Part shown: piece by piece, positions 28,157 through 40,484 of the stretch
Layout of the letters: each line of letters starts with the position of its first letter
How positions within the stretch are numbered: the stretch's first letter is position 1
Assembly (NCBI RefSeq): GCF_004124275.1
Contig: NZ_CP027218.1
Span: forward strand, 5,527,001-5,591,000
Reading direction: 5' to 3'
Source of the DNA: Pseudomonas sp. DTU12.3
GTDB lineage: Bacteria; Pseudomonadota; Gammaproteobacteria; Pseudomonadales; Pseudomonadaceae
DNA: 64,000 bases
The notes under the pieces: generated by a model
Databases searched by the model: none
Seen by the model: only the letters and a program-made list of their open reading frames with translations
Told to the model about the DNA's origin: nothing
Program-made: the position numbers and the translations under genes

Positions 28157-30010
28157 ATGCTCAAACGCCTTGCCTGGCTGGCGCTCTGTGTCTGCGCCCC
28201 GCTGTCCGCCGCGCCACATATCGACCCTCAACGTTTGCAGCAACTGGCCAACGACCGCTTCTGGATTTCCCTCGGTCACTACGAAACCGCCAAGCTCGGC
28301 GGCTGGCGCAGCTATGTCAGCGACAAGAAGTTCTTTCTCGCCCCCGATGGCAATGAACATCCCGACCATGAACTGGCAGCCACCGTGCAAGCGCTGTACG
28401 CCCCGGCCAGTCTTGGCGAGCAACACGCACAGTGCGTTTATCCTGCACGCACCCGCTGGCTGAAAGCGCAGCTCAAGCTCAGCGATCTGCCGACGCCCGA
28501 GTGCGCCGAGTACAAAAAGTGGTTCAAGGACGTCTCGCCGCACAGCGCGGTGATGATCTTCCCCGCGGCGTATTTGAACAGCCCGTCATCGATGTTCGGT
28601 CACACCCTGCTGCGCATCGATCAGGCCGACGTGCAGGCCGACAAGACTTCACTGCTCAGTTACGCAATCAACTTCGGCGCCTACATCGAAGGTTCCGACA
28701 ACAGCATTCTTTACGCTTGGAAAGGCTTGATGGGCGGCTATCCCGGCCTGTTCGCGCTGGTGCCGTACCAAGAGAAACTCTCTGAGTACCGCAGCCTGGA
28801 AAACCGCGACCTGTGGGAATACCGACTCAATCTGACCCAGGAAGAAACCGCACGCATGGTCGAACATGTGTGGGAGCTGAAGCAGATCCAGTTCGACTAT
28901 TTCTTCTTTGATGAAAACTGCTCTTACCGCTTGCTCGAGTTGCTGCAAGTGGCGCGGCCGAGCCTGCGCCTGACCGAACAATTCCCGCTGACCGCAATCC
29001 CCACCGACACCGTCAAAGCGGTGAAAGAAGCCGGGCTGGTGGAAAGTATCGAATACCGCCCGTCCCGCGAGCGTGAGCTGCTCAGCCGCGCCGAGCCGCT
29101 CAGCGATGAAGAACAACAATGGGTGCTGAAAGTCAGCGCCGATCAACAGCAATTGCAGGACCCGGCGTTCAAAGCCCTGCCCCGCGATCGCCAGGCGTTG
29201 ATCATCGACGCTGCGTATCGTCTGGAGCGCTACCGCGCCAATGGTCAGGAGCGTGATCCGCAACGGGCCCAGCGCAGTTTCGAACTGTTGCGGGCGATCA
29301 ACAAGAACCCGGCACCCGAGCTGGCAATTCCGCAACCGGGCCTGCCCGAAGATGGCCACGAATCGCGCACCTGGCAGGCCGGACTCGGCACCCGTGGCGA
29401 TCGTGCGTTCGGTGAGTATGGTTTGCGCATGGCTTATCACGATCTCAACGACAACGCCGAAAGCTTCCCGCTCGGCGCGCAGATCGAAATCCTGCAGATG
29501 AAGCTGCGTCAGTACGAGGGTAATCACTGGCAGTTCCAGCAACTGGATCTGGCGACGATTCGTTCGCTGACGCCGCGCAATGAGTTGTTGCAGCCGTTGT
29601 CATGGCAGGTCACCGGTGGCCTGGAGCGGGTACCGGGCAAGCATGATGACGAAACGCTGGTCAGCCACGTCAACGGTGGCGGCGGTGGTACGTGGGCGTT
29701 GGGCGACGATGTGCTGGGTTTTGCCCTCGGCACGGTGCGGGTCGAGCACAACAATGACTTCGCCGCGTTTGTGTCCCCGGCCGGCGGCTTCAATACCGGG
29801 GTGCTGTGGAAAAACCCGCTGGGCAATCTCAGCCTGGAAGCCAAGGGTGATTATTTCTTCAACGGCGAAGTGCGCCGTAGCCTGAGCCTGAATCAGCAGT
29901 GGGAATTGTCGCGTAATCTTGGCCTGCGCCTGAGTGCACAACGCGAGTTCAGCCACATCGCCACGCCGGAAACGGAAGTCATGCTCGAAGTGAAGTGGTA
30001 TCACTATTAA
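28157..30010 (+). CDS. Lnb/DUF4105 domain outer-envelope protein
   Basis: 617 residues. Signal peptide MLKRLAWLALCVCAPLSAA (about 1-19). The N-terminal periplasmic domain (about 30-290, Lnb_N/DUF4105) shows the conserved NSPSSMFGHTLLRI, YAINFGA and FFDENCSYRLLELL segments, with His and Cys residues that resemble the catalytic pair of an NlpC/P60-like fold. The C-terminal part (about 400-617) is beta-rich with alternating hydrophobic residues and ends in LEVKWYHY, as outer-membrane barrels do. Function unknown. A TTG nine bases upstream is open, but ATG at 28157 gives a clean signal peptide. It may share a transcript with the lipoprotein gene downstream, although an inverted repeat lies between. 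Confidence 0.88.
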   Translation: MLKRLAWLALCVCAPLSAAPHIDPQRLQQLANDRFWISLGHYETAKLGGWRSYVSDKKFFLAPDGNEHPDHELAATVQALYAPASLGEQHAQCVYPARTRWLKAQLKLSDLPTPECAEYKKWFKDVSPHSAVMIFPAAYLNSPSSMFGHTLLRIDQADVQADKTSLLSYAINFGAYIEGSDNSILYAWKGLMGGYPGLFALVPYQEKLSEYRSLENRDLWEYRLNLTQEETARMVEHVWELKQIQFDYFFFDENCSYRLLELLQVARPSLRLTEQFPLTAIPTDTVKAVKEAGLVESIEYRPSRERELLSRAEPLSDEEQQWVLKVSADQQQLQDPAFKALPRDRQALIIDAAYRLERYRANGQERDPQRAQRSFELLRAINKNPAPELAIPQPGLPEDGHESRTWQAGLGTRGDRAFGEYGLRMAYHDLNDNAESFPLGAQIEILQMKLRQYEGNHWQFQQLDLATIRSLTPRNELLQPLSWQVTGGLERVPGKHDDETLVSHVNGGGGGTWALGDDVLGFALGTVRVEHNNDFAAFVSPAGGFNTGVLWKNPLGNLSLEAKGDYFFNGEVRRSLSLNQQWELSRNLGLRLSAQREFSHIATPETEVMLEVKWYHY

Positions 30011-30084
30011 AAGATCGCAGCCTGCGGCAGCTCCTACAGGGATCGCGCGCTCATGTAGGAGCTGCCGAAGGCTGCGATCTTTTG
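30009..30084. repeat. GTAGGAGCTG-family inverted pair
   Basis: Arms AAAAGATCGCAGCCTGCGGC and its partner about 20 bases apart, starting at the stop codon of the Lnb/DUF4105 gene. The two arms differ slightly (CTGCGG versus CTTCGG), so they pair imperfectly at the centre. Confidence 0.9.
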
Positions 30085-30161
30085 ATCTTTCTTTCACACC
30101 CCACCAACGAATCCCCTTCTAGACTTTCCCCATAAGCCGAGAACCGGCGCGGGAGAGTGCG

Positions 30162-30518
30162 ATGTGGCGGTGTGTGGGATTGCTGTGCGTTTTGTTGCTG
30201 CTGGGCGGTTGCCAGTCGACTCACGAAGACTTGATCGCCAAAGGTTATCCACCGGCCTTCGCCGACGGTTTCGATGACGGTTGCGTCAGCGGTCGTCAGG
30301 CTGCCGGATCGATCAGCGGCGAATTTCGCAAGAACGTGCCGCGTTATCTCAAGGACAAGCAATACGCCGAAGGCTGGACCGACGGCTTTCGCCAGTGTCA
30401 GGCGATGCTCGAAAACAAGGATCGCGACGACTATCGCAACGAACACTGGGACGAACGCGAACGCGCCTGGCAGCAACAGAAAGATCAGGACGCCGGGCGG
30501 GCTTATCGCTCGCCATAG
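30162..30518 (+). CDS. Small predicted lipoprotein
   Basis: 118 residues. Signal peptide MWRCVGLLCVLLLLGG followed by Cys17: a good lipobox (LGGC), with Gln-Ser next, so outer-membrane location is likely. The mature part is very charged (EFRKNVPRYLKDKQYAEGWT, EHWDERERAWQQQK) and probably helical; Gly-Phe-Asp-Asp-Gly and GWTDGF repeats recall SEL1/tetratricopeptide-like turns. Function unknown. Located between the Lnb/DUF4105 gene and a Gre-like factor on the same strand. Confidence 0.87.
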   Translation: MWRCVGLLCVLLLLGGCQSTHEDLIAKGYPPAFADGFDDGCVSGRQAAGSISGEFRKNVPRYLKDKQYAEGWTDGFRQCQAMLENKDRDDYRNEHWDERERAWQQQKDQDAGRAYRSP

Positions 30519-30588
30519 GTCGCTTGCAGACATCCAGTGAAACCAAATGCCTGCGAACATGGCCCAAACCTCATACGGGGAGGACAGC

Positions 30589-32456
<1,868 letters not shown>

Positions 32457-32616
32457 TTAGCCGGACTGTAACAAACGAATTGCGCACAGGAACAGAGCAA
32501 AATGTCGCAGATATGAAATTAAATGGTGCACAGGATATAAATAAACCGGCTTTTTTAACTTTTATTGCACCTGATTGGTGAGATAAAACCCGAGTAATGC
32601 ACTAACAGTGATACCG

Positions 32617-32685
32617 CCTTCGCGAGCAAGCCCGCTCCCACATTTGAAATGCATTCCCCTGTGGGAGCGGGCTTGCTCGCGAAGG
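32617..32685. repeat. REP pair in opposite arm order
   Basis: Arms in the order CGCGAGCAAGCCCGCTCCCA ... GTGGGAGCGGGCTTGCTCGC, 16 bases apart. This is the reverse of the arrangement at 6926, 19260 and 45918. It lies between gdhA and the ettA terminator; the remaining 200 bases next to gdhA are AT-rich with no gene. Confidence 0.93.
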
Positions 32686-32717
32686 CCGCGACTCGGTAAA
32701 CCTGAAAAAACCCAAGC

Positions 32718-32743
32718 AAAAAAAACGGAGCCCGAAGGCTCCG
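32718..32743 (-). terminator. Rho-independent terminator of ettA
   Basis: On the minus strand CGGAGCC-TTCG-GGCTCCG is followed by eight T. It lies 24 bases beyond the ettA stop. The UUCG tetraloop is especially stable. Confidence 0.95.
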
Positions 32744-32766
32744 CTCTTTCATGCAACCAACCTCAA

Positions 32767-34431
32767 TCAGGCCAGTTTCTTGTGACGTACCCGGTGTGGC
32801 TGGGCAGCCGCTTCGCCGAGACGCTTTTTGCGATCCGCTTCGTACTCGGTGTAGTTACCTTCGAAGAAGATCGCTTGCGAGTCGTCTTCGTACGCGAGGA
32901 TGTGTGTCGCCACGCGGTCAAGGAACCACCGATCGTGAGAGATCACAATCGCAGCGCCCGGGAAGTCCAGCAGGGCTTCTTCCAGCGAACGCAGGGTTTC
33001 AACGTCGAGGTCGTTGGACGGTTCGTCGAGCAGCAGGACGTTGCCGCCCTCCTTCAGGGTCAGCGCCAGGTGCAGACGACCGCGCTCACCACCGGACAGA
33101 TCCTTGACGAACTTCTGCTGATCGCCGCCCTTGAAGTTGAAGCGACCGACGTAGGTGCGCGACGGGATCTCGTAGTTGCCGATGCGGATCTGGTCGGAAC
33201 CGTCGGAGATCTGCTGGAACACAGTCTTGCTGCCATCGAGGTCATCGCGGCTCTGATCGACGCAGGCCAGTTGCACGGTTTCGCCGACTTCGATGCTGCC
33301 CGAGTCCGGTTGTTCCTTGCCCATCAGCATGCGGAACAGGGTCGACTTACCGGCACCGTTACCGCCGATCACGCCGACGATGGCGCCTTTGGGCATCGAG
33401 AACGACAGGTTGTCGATCAACACGCGATCGCCGTAGCCCTTGGTGACGTTCTTGAATTCGATGACCTTGTCGCCCAGACGTGGACCGGCCGGGATGTAGA
33501 TCTCGTTGGTTTCGCTGCGCTTCTGGAATTCCTGCGATTGCATTTCTTCGAAGCGTTGCAGACGTGCCTTGGATTTCGACTGGCGGGCTTTCGCGCCTTT
33601 GCGCACCCACTCCAGTTCTTCCTTCATGGCTTTTTCGTGCGCCGACTGCTGCTTGGATTCAGCGGCCAGACGATCGGACTTGGCTTCGAGCCAACCCGAA
33701 TAGTTGCCTTCGTACGGAATGCCCGCGCCGCGGTCGAGTTCGAGGATCCAGCCGGCGACGTTGTCGAGGAAGTAACGGTCGTGCGTGATCGCTACCACAG
33801 TGCCCGGGAAGTCGTGCAGGAAGTGCTCCAGCCACGCAACGGAATCAGCGTCCAAGTGGTTGGTTGGTTCGTCGAGCAGCAGCATGTCCGGCGCGGACAG
33901 CAGCAGGCGGCACAGGGCCACACGACGCTTCTCACCACCGGAGAGGAATTCGACCTTGGCGTCCCACGCCGGCAGACGCAGGGCGTCGGCGGCGACTTCC
34001 AGTTGACGATCGAGGTTGTGACCGTCGCTGGCTTGCAGGATCGCTTCGAGCTTGGCCTGTTCAGCAGCCAGTTTGTCGAAGTCGGCATCTTCCTCAGCGT
34101 AAGCCGCGTAGACCTCGTCCAGGCGGGCCTGGGCGTTCTTGATCACGCTGACCGCTTCCTCGACCACTTCACGCACGGTCTTGGTCGGATCAAGTTGTGG
34201 CTCTTGCGGCAGATAACCGATGTTCAGTTCCGGCATCGGACGGGCTTCGCCCTCGAACTCGGTGTCGACGCCAGCCATGATTTTCAGCAGCGTGGACTTA
34301 CCCGAACCGTTGAGGCCAAGTACGCCGATCTTGGCGCCGGGGAAGAAGGACAGCGAAATGTTTTTGAGAATTTCCCGCTTCGGCGGAACAACTTTGCCCA
34401 GCCGATGCATGGTGAAGACGTATTGAGCCAT
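32767..34431 (-). CDS. ettA: Energy-dependent translational throttle protein EttA
   Basis: 554-residue ABC-F ATPase. It has two nucleotide-binding domains with Walker A motifs GLNGSGKST (about 39-47) and GGNGAGKST, signature motifs LSGGEKRRV and LSGGERGRL, and LLLDEPTNHLD / LLLDEPSNDLD Walker B pairs. There is no membrane domain. EttA binds the ribosomal E site and gates entry into elongation according to ATP/ADP. The start at 34431 (MAQYVFTMHRLGKVVPPKRE) has AAGG 7-10 bases before it; the open frame extends to 34566 but that part overlaps noncoding sequence. Single-gene unit with a strong terminator. Confidence 0.97.
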   Translation of the reverse strand: MAQYVFTMHRLGKVVPPKREILKNISLSFFPGAKIGVLGLNGSGKSTLLKIMAGVDTEFEGEARPMPELNIGYLPQEPQLDPTKTVREVVEEAVSVIKNAQARLDEVYAAYAEEDADFDKLAAEQAKLEAILQASDGHNLDRQLEVAADALRLPAWDAKVEFLSGGEKRRVALCRLLLSAPDMLLLDEPTNHLDADSVAWLEHFLHDFPGTVVAITHDRYFLDNVAGWILELDRGAGIPYEGNYSGWLEAKSDRLAAESKQQSAHEKAMKEELEWVRKGAKARQSKSKARLQRFEEMQSQEFQKRSETNEIYIPAGPRLGDKVIEFKNVTKGYGDRVLIDNLSFSMPKGAIVGVIGGNGAGKSTLFRMLMGKEQPDSGSIEVGETVQLACVDQSRDDLDGSKTVFQQISDGSDQIRIGNYEIPSRTYVGRFNFKGGDQQKFVKDLSGGERGRLHLALTLKEGGNVLLLDEPSNDLDVETLRSLEEALLDFPGAAIVISHDRWFLDRVATHILAYEDDSQAIFFEGNYTEYEADRKKRLGEAAAQPHRVRHKKLA

Positions 34432-34560
34432 GGAGAACCTTGGGTCAGTGACAGATGAATGATTGCAGCGCGGGCGATGCCCGGCCAGACCATGCGCGTC
34501 GTTCACTTGATGGTTATCAATGCGTGCGCGCTGAAAAAGTCTGAGTCTAGGAGCTGGACC

Positions 34561-34712
34561 AGACACTGTTAAAACGTAACGAGCGAAGGAAAGACAAGGC
34601 GAAAACAGGCGAGGACCGGTCGGAGTCGCGCTCGACTTTACGGGTTGTAAATGAGCAGTCCGAGCCTGTTTTCAACGCAGTATTTCCAAGCGCAGTAGTT
34701 TTAACAGTGTCT
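34561..34712. repeat. Three-tier palindromic element, copy B
   Basis: Perfect 15-base terminal arms (AGACACTGTTAAAAC at 34561-34575, complement at 34698-34712), inner stem AAAACAGGC / GCCTGTTTT and apical TTTAC-GGGTT-GTAAA. Same architecture and much identical sequence as 18074-18209. It lies in the 439-base gap between the divergent genes ettA and morA; the remaining part (34713-34870) probably holds the morA promoter and leader but I see no clear element. Confidence 0.85.
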
Positions 34713-34870
34713 GGGCTCCCGCGTAACCGGCAAAGCTACCTGAATGACCGGTGGCAGTCCAGCCGAGCGGGGCTGGCACTTCGCCACAACTCAAGGCATG
34801 CTAGCCGCCCTTTGGGCGTCCGGCTTATAGTGCACGTCGCGCCAGTCCAGCCAGACCGCAGGATTACAGC

Positions 34871-37800
34871 TTGTCCAATGTCACTCCGCCAGCTTCTGTG
34901 AGCGCGTCCAATCCGGCGACCGGCTCGCCCCTGCGCGGAACATTAAAAGGGGCGCTGGCGACACTGGTGCTGTTGCTGCTGGCATTGCTGTTCTGGCAGC
35001 TGCTCGATCAACTGCGCGAAACCCAGAAGAACCAGCGCCAGTACACCATCGACTACACCGCCGACCTCGCCTCGCAGGTCAGCCTGAACATGGCGCTGAA
35101 CGCGCAAATCGCCCTCAACCTGCTACCGATCGTCGAGCAACCGCAAACCGCCGACGAACAGCAGGCACTGTTGCGCAAACTTCAGCAGTCGCTGCCGGAT
35201 CTGCGCAGCATGGCATTGCTCAGCCCTTCCGGGCGGATCCTCAGCGACAGCGCGGCCGACAGTGCCGACGCCGACTACCTGAGCGAACTGGTCCGGCGCA
35301 GCCGCGCCCAAGCGCACTACTTCAGTAACGCCGACGATGGCTCGGTGGTGCATTTGCTGCTGCATCAGGCCAGCGGCAGCACTCGCGGTTATTGGGCCTT
35401 GCGCCTGACGCCAACGTTTTTCAACTCGCTGACCAAGCAGGGTGAAACCGGTGCCCGTCCGCTGTGGCTGGTGGAAAACCGCAACAATCACCAGATCATC
35501 AGCCGCGATGAGGCACTGCCTTCGGCCAAACCAGGCGTGCTCACCCCCGACGATCTCGCCAACACGGTGCTGACCGTGCCGCTGAGCAGCAGCGACTGGC
35601 AGTTGCGTGGCCTGTTCGACCGTCAACGCGTGCTCGAAGAATTGCTCCCGGCGTTCATCGGCAAATGCCTGCTCGGCCTGGCGTTTTCGATGCTGCCGGT
35701 GATTGCCTTGCTGAACATGCGCCGCCGCCAGCGCCAGTTGCATGAAGGTCGTCGACGTTATCAGGATATTTTCGAAGGCACTGGCGTCGCCCTCTGCGTA
35801 CTCGATCTTTCCGGCCTCAAGCAGGTTTTCGACAAGGCCCAGATCCAGACCAGCGATCAGCTCAAGGCCTGGCTCGACCAGCCGCAGCAGCGCCAGCAAT
35901 TGCTCCAGGAACTGCGCGTCACCGAGGTCAATCAGGTGGCGTTGCAATTGCTCAACGTCAATTCCTGCGAGCATGCCTGGCAACTGCTGATCGACGGCCA
36001 TCCACACCGCCAGTGCGCCATCGGCAATCAGGTCCTCGATGCCGTGTTGCAGCAACAGGACCAACTGGAGCTGGAAATCAAACTGCCGGACATCAATGGC
36101 CGCGACCAGCACCTGTGGATGGTGCTGCGCCTGCCGACCGAGCAGCACGACTATAAAGCGGTGATCCTCAGCATCAACGACATCACCAGCCGCAAGCTGA
36201 TCGAGTTGTCGCTGCTGGAGCGCGAAGGTTTCTGGTCGGACGTGGTGCGCACCGTGCCGGATCACCTCTACGTACAGGACGTGATCAGCCAGCGGATGAT
36301 TTTCAGCAACCACCACCTCGGCCAGACGCTCGATTACAACCGCACTGAACTGCATCAGATGGGCGAGTACTTCTGGGAAATCCTCCTGCATCCGGAAGAC
36401 GCCGATTACTACCATCGCTCGCGGCAGATGCAGCGTCACGCCGGTTACAGTCAGTTGCTGCAATGCCAGCTGCGCTTCCGTCATCGCGACGGCAAGTGGC
36501 GGCGTTTCGATATCCGCGAACAGGCGCTGGCGCGGGACAAGCATGATCAAGTCACGCGGATTATCGGCGTGGCCAAGGACATCACCGAGCAGATCGAGGC
36601 CAGCGAATCCCTGCGTGACAGCGAGCAGCGCTACCGCATGCTCGCCGAAAGCATCAGCGACGTGATTTTTTCCACCGACAGCAAGCTTTCGCTGAACTAC
36701 GTCAGCCCGTCGGTGCAAGCCGTGCTCGGTTACGACGCCGAGTGGATTTTCCAGAACGGCTGGCAGTCGACCATCGCCAACCCGCAGCAACTGAGCGGCA
36801 TCTACACGCTGATGGATCGCGTCAGTAAAGCCCTCGATAAACCCGAACAACTGGCGCTGTTGCGCAGTCAGGTGCAGACGCAATTGTTCCTGTTCGACTG
36901 CCTGCGCGCCGACGGCCGCAAGATCCCGATCGAGTTGCGGCTGGTGCTGGTGTGGGACGAGCATGGCGGATTTGAAGGCGTGCTCGGTGTCGGTCGCGAT
37001 ATCAGTCAGCAGCGCCGCGCCGAGAAAGACCTGCGCATGGCGGCGACGGTATTCGAGCACTCGACCTCGGCGATCCTGATCACCGATCCGGCGGGCTATA
37101 TCGTTCAGGCCAACGAAGCGTTCAGCCGGGTCAGCGGTTACGCCGTGGCCGAAGTACTCGACCAGTTGCCAAACATGCTCACCGTCGACGAGCAACAGGA
37201 TGCGCACCTGCGTTACGTGCTCAAGCAACTGCACCAGCACAACACCTGGGAAGGCGAAGTCTGGCTCAAGCGCCGTAACGGCGAGCATTACCCGGCGTGG
37301 GTCGGCATCACCGCGGTGCTCGATGACGAGGGCGACCTGGCCAGTTACGTGTGCTTCTTCAGCGACATCAGCGAGCGCAAGGCCAGCGAGCAACGCATTC
37401 ACCGCCTCGCCTACTACGACGCCCTGACGCACCTGCCCAACCGCACGCTGTTCCAGGATCGCCTGCACACCGCGCTGCAATCGGCCGAGCGGCAGAAGTC
37501 GTGGGTGGTGCTGATGTTCCTTGACCTCGACCGCTTCAAACCGATCAACGACTCCCTCGGCCACGCTGCCGGCGACCGCATGTTGAAAGACATGGCCACG
37601 CGCCTGCTGGCCTGCGTCGACGATGACGACACCGTGGCGCGCATGGGCGGCGACGAATTCACCCTGCTGCTGCAACACCGCTCCAGCCGCGAACTGGCGC
37701 TGAACCGGGCGATTCATGTCGCCGAGCAGATCCTCGCCAGTCTGGTGCGACCGTTCGTGCTCGAAGGCCGCGAGTTTTTCGTCACCGCGAGTATCGGCAT

Positions 37801-38719
37801 TGCCCTGAGCCCGCAGGACGGCAATGAACTCAGCCAGTTGATGAAGAACGCCGACACCGCGATGTACCACGCCAAAGAGCGCGGCAAGAACAATTTCCAG
37901 TTCTATCAGGCCGACATGAACGCCAGTGCGCTGGAACGCCTGGAGCTGGAAAGCGATTTGCGCCACGCCTTGGAACAAGACGAATTCGTCTTGTATTACC
38001 AACCGCAATTCAGTGGCGACGGCAAACGCCTGACGGGTGCCGAAGCACTGTTGCGCTGGCGTCATCCGCGTCGCGGGCTGGTGCCGCCGGGGGATTTCAT
38101 TCCGGTACTGGAAGAACTCGGGCTGGTGGTCGACGTCGGCGACTGGGTAATCAGCGAGGCGTGTCGCCAGTTGAAGACCTGGCACCAGAACCGCGTGCGC
38201 GTGCCGAAGGTGTCGGTGAACATTTCCGCCCGGCAGTTCTCCGATGGCCAGCTCGGCACGCGGATCGCCACCATCCTGCGCGAAACCGGTCTGCCGCCGG
38301 CGTGTCTGGAATTGGAGCTGACCGAAAGTATCCTGATGCGTGAAGTCAGCGAGGCGATGCAGATTCTCGCCGGCTTGAAAAACCTTGGCCTGAGCATTGC
38401 GGTCGATGACTTCGGCACCGGTTATTCATCGCTGAACTACCTCAAGCAGTTCCCGATCGATGTGTTGAAGATCGACCGCACGTTCGTCGATGGCTTGCCG
38501 TCGGGTGAGCAGGACGCGCAGATCGCCCGGGCGATCATCGCCATGGCGCACAGCCTGAATCTGGCGGTAATCGCCGAAGGTGTGGAAACCCATGAACAAC
38601 TGGACTTCTTGCGTGAGCATGGGTGCGATGAGGTTCAGGGGTATCTGTTCGGGCGGCCGATGCCGGCGAGCCGGTTTGAGGCGCAGTTCAGCAATGACGC
38701 GCTCTTCATGTTCGACTGA
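34871..38719 (+). CDS. morA: MorA-like membrane PAS-GGDEF-EAL c-di-GMP enzyme
   Basis: 1282 residues. One transmembrane helix near 28-47, a periplasmic sensor segment of about 215 residues, and a second helix near 263-283. Several PAS/PAC domains follow (about 300-830). The GGDEF motif is intact at 926-930 and the EAL motif at 1058-1060, with supporting EAL-domain motifs ([27 protein letters not shown]), so both cyclase and phosphodiesterase activity are plausible. The usual RxxD inhibitory site before GGDEF reads VDDDD without Arg. The start codon is TTG with AGGA about 9 bases upstream. The position directly before glyA matches morA of P. aeruginosa and P. putida, which controls motility and biofilm. 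Confidence 0.93.
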   Translation: MSNVTPPASVSASNPATGSPLRGTLKGALATLVLLLLALLFWQLLDQLRETQKNQRQYTIDYTADLASQVSLNMALNAQIALNLLPIVEQPQTADEQQALLRKLQQSLPDLRSMALLSPSGRILSDSAADSADADYLSELVRRSRAQAHYFSNADDGSVVHLLLHQASGSTRGYWALRLTPTFFNSLTKQGETGARPLWLVENRNNHQIISRDEALPSAKPGVLTPDDLANTVLTVPLSSSDWQLRGLFDRQRVLEELLPAFIGKCLLGLAFSMLPVIALLNMRRRQRQLHEGRRRYQDIFEGTGVALCVLDLSGLKQVFDKAQIQTSDQLKAWLDQPQQRQQLLQELRVTEVNQVALQLLNVNSCEHAWQLLIDGHPHRQCAIGNQVLDAVLQQQDQLELEIKLPDINGRDQHLWMVLRLPTEQHDYKAVILSINDITSRKLIELSLLEREGFWSDVVRTVPDHLYVQDVISQRMIFSNHHLGQTLDYNRTELHQMGEYFWEILLHPEDADYYHRSRQMQRHAGYSQLLQCQLRFRHRDGKWRRFDIREQALARDKHDQVTRIIGVAKDITEQIEASESLRDSEQRYRMLAESISDVIFSTDSKLSLNYVSPSVQAVLGYDAEWIFQNGWQSTIANPQQLSGIYTLMDRVSKALDKPEQLALLRSQVQTQLFLFDCLRADGRKIPIELRLVLVWDEHGGFEGVLGVGRDISQQRRAEKDLRMAATVFEHSTSAILITDPAGYIVQANEAFSRVSGYAVAEVLDQLPNMLTVDEQQDAHLRYVLKQLHQHNTWEGEVWLKRRNGEHYPAWVGITAVLDDEGDLASYVCFFSDISERKASEQRIHRLAYYDALTHLPNRTLFQDRLHTALQSAERQKSWVVLMFLDLDRFKPINDSLGHAAGDRMLKDMATRLLACVDDDDTVARMGGDEFTLLLQHRSSRELALNRAIHVAEQILASLVRPFVLEGREFFVTASIGIALSPQDGNELSQLMKNADTAMYHAKERGKNNFQFYQADMNASALERLELESDLRHALEQDEFVLYYQPQFSGDGKRLTGAEALLRWRHPRRGLVPPGDFIPVLEELGLVVDVGDWVISEACRQLKTWHQNRVRVPKVSVNISARQFSDGQLGTRIATILRETGLPPACLELELTESILMREVSEAMQILAGLKNLGLSIAVDDFGTGYSSLNYLKQFPIDVLKIDRTFVDGLPSGEQDAQIARAIIAMAHSLNLAVIAEGVETHEQLDFLREHGCDEVQGYLFGRPMPASRFEAQFSNDALFMFD

Positions 38720-38721
38720 AG

Positions 38722-38823
38722 AAAAGATCGCAGCCTTCGGCAGCTCCTACCGGGATTGATGTCGGTCACGGTATTTGCGTGCGCCTCGGATAATGTAGGA
38801 GCTGCCGAAGGCTGCGATCTTTT
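38722..38823. repeat. GTAGGAGCTG-family inverted pair
   Basis: Arms AAAAGATCGCAGCCTTCGGC and complement, about 45 bases apart, right after the morA stop. They lie between morA and glyA and may stabilise the morA mRNA end. Confidence 0.92.
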
Positions 38824-38955
38824 CAGGCCGGCACAATCACCATCTATCTGCGCATGAACGCCACTTGTCTGCGACATGATGTCGTTTCATATGCCATCCA
38901 AAACCCGTTGGGTTAGAATGCCCCCCTTTTCTGCCCCCGATCCTTGAGGACCGCC

Positions 38956-40209
38956 ATGTTCAGCCGTGATTTGACTATTGCCAAGTACGACGCCGACCTT
39001 TTTGCCGCCATGGAGCAAGAAGCTCAGCGCCAGGAAGAACACATTGAGCTGATCGCTTCGGAAAACTACACCAGCCCAGCGGTGATGGAAGCTCAAGGCT
39101 CGGTCCTGACCAACAAGTACGCTGAAGGCTACCCAGGCAAGCGTTACTACGGTGGTTGCGAGTACGTCGACATCGTTGAGCAACTGGCCATCGACCGCGC
39201 CAAAGAGCTGTTCGGCGCCGATTACGCCAACGTTCAGCCGCACGCCGGTTCGCAAGCCAACGCCGCTGTCTACCTGGCCCTGCTGCAAGGTGGCGACACC
39301 ATTCTGGGCATGAGCCTGGCCCACGGCGGTCACCTGACCCACGGCGCCAGCGTTTCCTCCTCGGGCAAGCTGTACAACGCCGTGCAGTACGGCATCGACG
39401 CCAACGGCCTGATCGACTACGACGAAGTCGAGCGTCTGGCGGTTGAGCACAAACCGAAAATGATCGTGGCCGGTTTCTCTGCCTACTCGCAGATTCTGGA
39501 CTTCCCGCGTTTCCGCGAAATCGCTGACAAGGTTGGCGCTTACCTGTTCGTCGACATGGCTCACGTAGCCGGTCTGGTTGCCGCGGGTGTTTACCCGAAC
39601 CCGGTGCCTTTCGCTGACGTCGTGACCACCACCACCCACAAGACCCTGCGCGGTCCACGTGGCGGCCTGATCCTGGCGCGCGCCAACGCCGACATCGAGA
39701 AGAAGCTCAACTCCGCAGTATTCCCTGGCGCCCAGGGTGGCCCGCTGGAGCACGTGATCGCCGCTAAAGCGATCTGCTTCAAGGAAGCGCTGCAGCCAGA
39801 GTTCAAGGCTTACCAGGAACAAGTGGTGCTGAACGCCCAGGCCATGGCCGAAGTGTTCATCGAACGCGGTTTCGACGTGGTCTCCGGCGGTACCAAGAAC
39901 CACCTGTTCCTGCTGTCGCTGATCAAGCAGGACATCTCCGGTAAAGACGCTGACGCCGCTCTGGGCAAAGCCTTCATCACCGTGAACAAGAACTCCGTGC
40001 CAAACGATCCACGCTCGCCGTTCGTCACTTCCGGCCTGCGCTTCGGTACCCCGGCTGTGACCACTCGCGGCTTCAAGCAAGCCGAGTGCAAGGAGCTGGC
40101 CGGCTGGATCTGCGACATCCTGGCTGACCTGAACAACGAAGCGGTGATCGACGCCGTTCGTGAGAAAGTCAAAGCCATCTGCAAGAAACTGCCGGTGTAC
40201 GGCGCTTAA
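38956..40209 (+). CDS. glyA: Serine hydroxymethyltransferase
   Basis: 417 residues, fold-type I PLP enzyme. It begins [20 protein letters not shown], has the conserved [11 protein letters not shown] and the PLP lysine in [13 protein letters not shown] (about 230). It converts serine and THF to glycine and methylene-THF. GAGGA 6 bases upstream sets the start at 38956. Pseudomonads carry more than one glyA; next to morA the P. aeruginosa copy is glyA3. It has its own terminator. Confidence 0.97.
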   Translation: MFSRDLTIAKYDADLFAAMEQEAQRQEEHIELIASENYTSPAVMEAQGSVLTNKYAEGYPGKRYYGGCEYVDIVEQLAIDRAKELFGADYANVQPHAGSQANAAVYLALLQGGDTILGMSLAHGGHLTHGASVSSSGKLYNAVQYGIDANGLIDYDEVERLAVEHKPKMIVAGFSAYSQILDFPRFREIADKVGAYLFVDMAHVAGLVAAGVYPNPVPFADVVTTTTHKTLRGPRGGLILARANADIEKKLNSAVFPGAQGGPLEHVIAAKAICFKEALQPEFKAYQEQVVLNAQAMAEVFIERGFDVVSGGTKNHLFLLSLIKQDISGKDADAALGKAFITVNKNSVPNDPRSPFVTSGLRFGTPAVTTRGFKQAECKELAGWICDILADLNNEAVIDAVREKVKAICKKLPVYGA

Positions 40210-40236
40210 TAGCGACGTTTAATCCGCAGCATGAAA

Positions 40237-40266
40237 AACCGGCCAAGTGATTGGCCGGTTTTTTTC
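40237..40266 (+). terminator. Rho-independent terminator of glyA
   Basis: AACCGGCCAA-GTGA-TTGGCCGGTT followed by seven T, 27 bases after the stop. Marks the left edge of the AT-rich insert. Confidence 0.95.
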
Positions 40267-40484
40267 GTCTGCAGGAAAGCGATATCGAACCCATCTTCTG
40301 GGCTGATCATTTTCTGCGCTTGAAAATTGAAACAATAACTTAAATAAAAACACCCCCACCCACAAAACTTAGCTGCTAGTGTTTGACCGGTACAAACATA
40401 CACCCCAATAACAACTAAAAATTCATAGAGAAGACTTTTAACAAACTCTAAAAACCCTGTCATTCAGAATTCAAGGAAGAGTTC

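Noticed and set aside
32555-32756. Short open frames across the REP pair upstream of ettA
   Set aside because: They are made of repeat sequence (for example GAGLLAKA-type peptides) and recur wherever a REP pair is read through.
35123-38185. Open frame of 1020 codons antisense to morA
   Set aside because: Same reason: shadow of a GC-rich gene with intact GGDEF and EAL motifs on the other strand.
40206-40463. Minus-strand open frame of 85 codons in the AT-rich gap after glyA
   Set aside because: It covers the glyA terminator hairpin and has no ribosome site; more likely noncoding.
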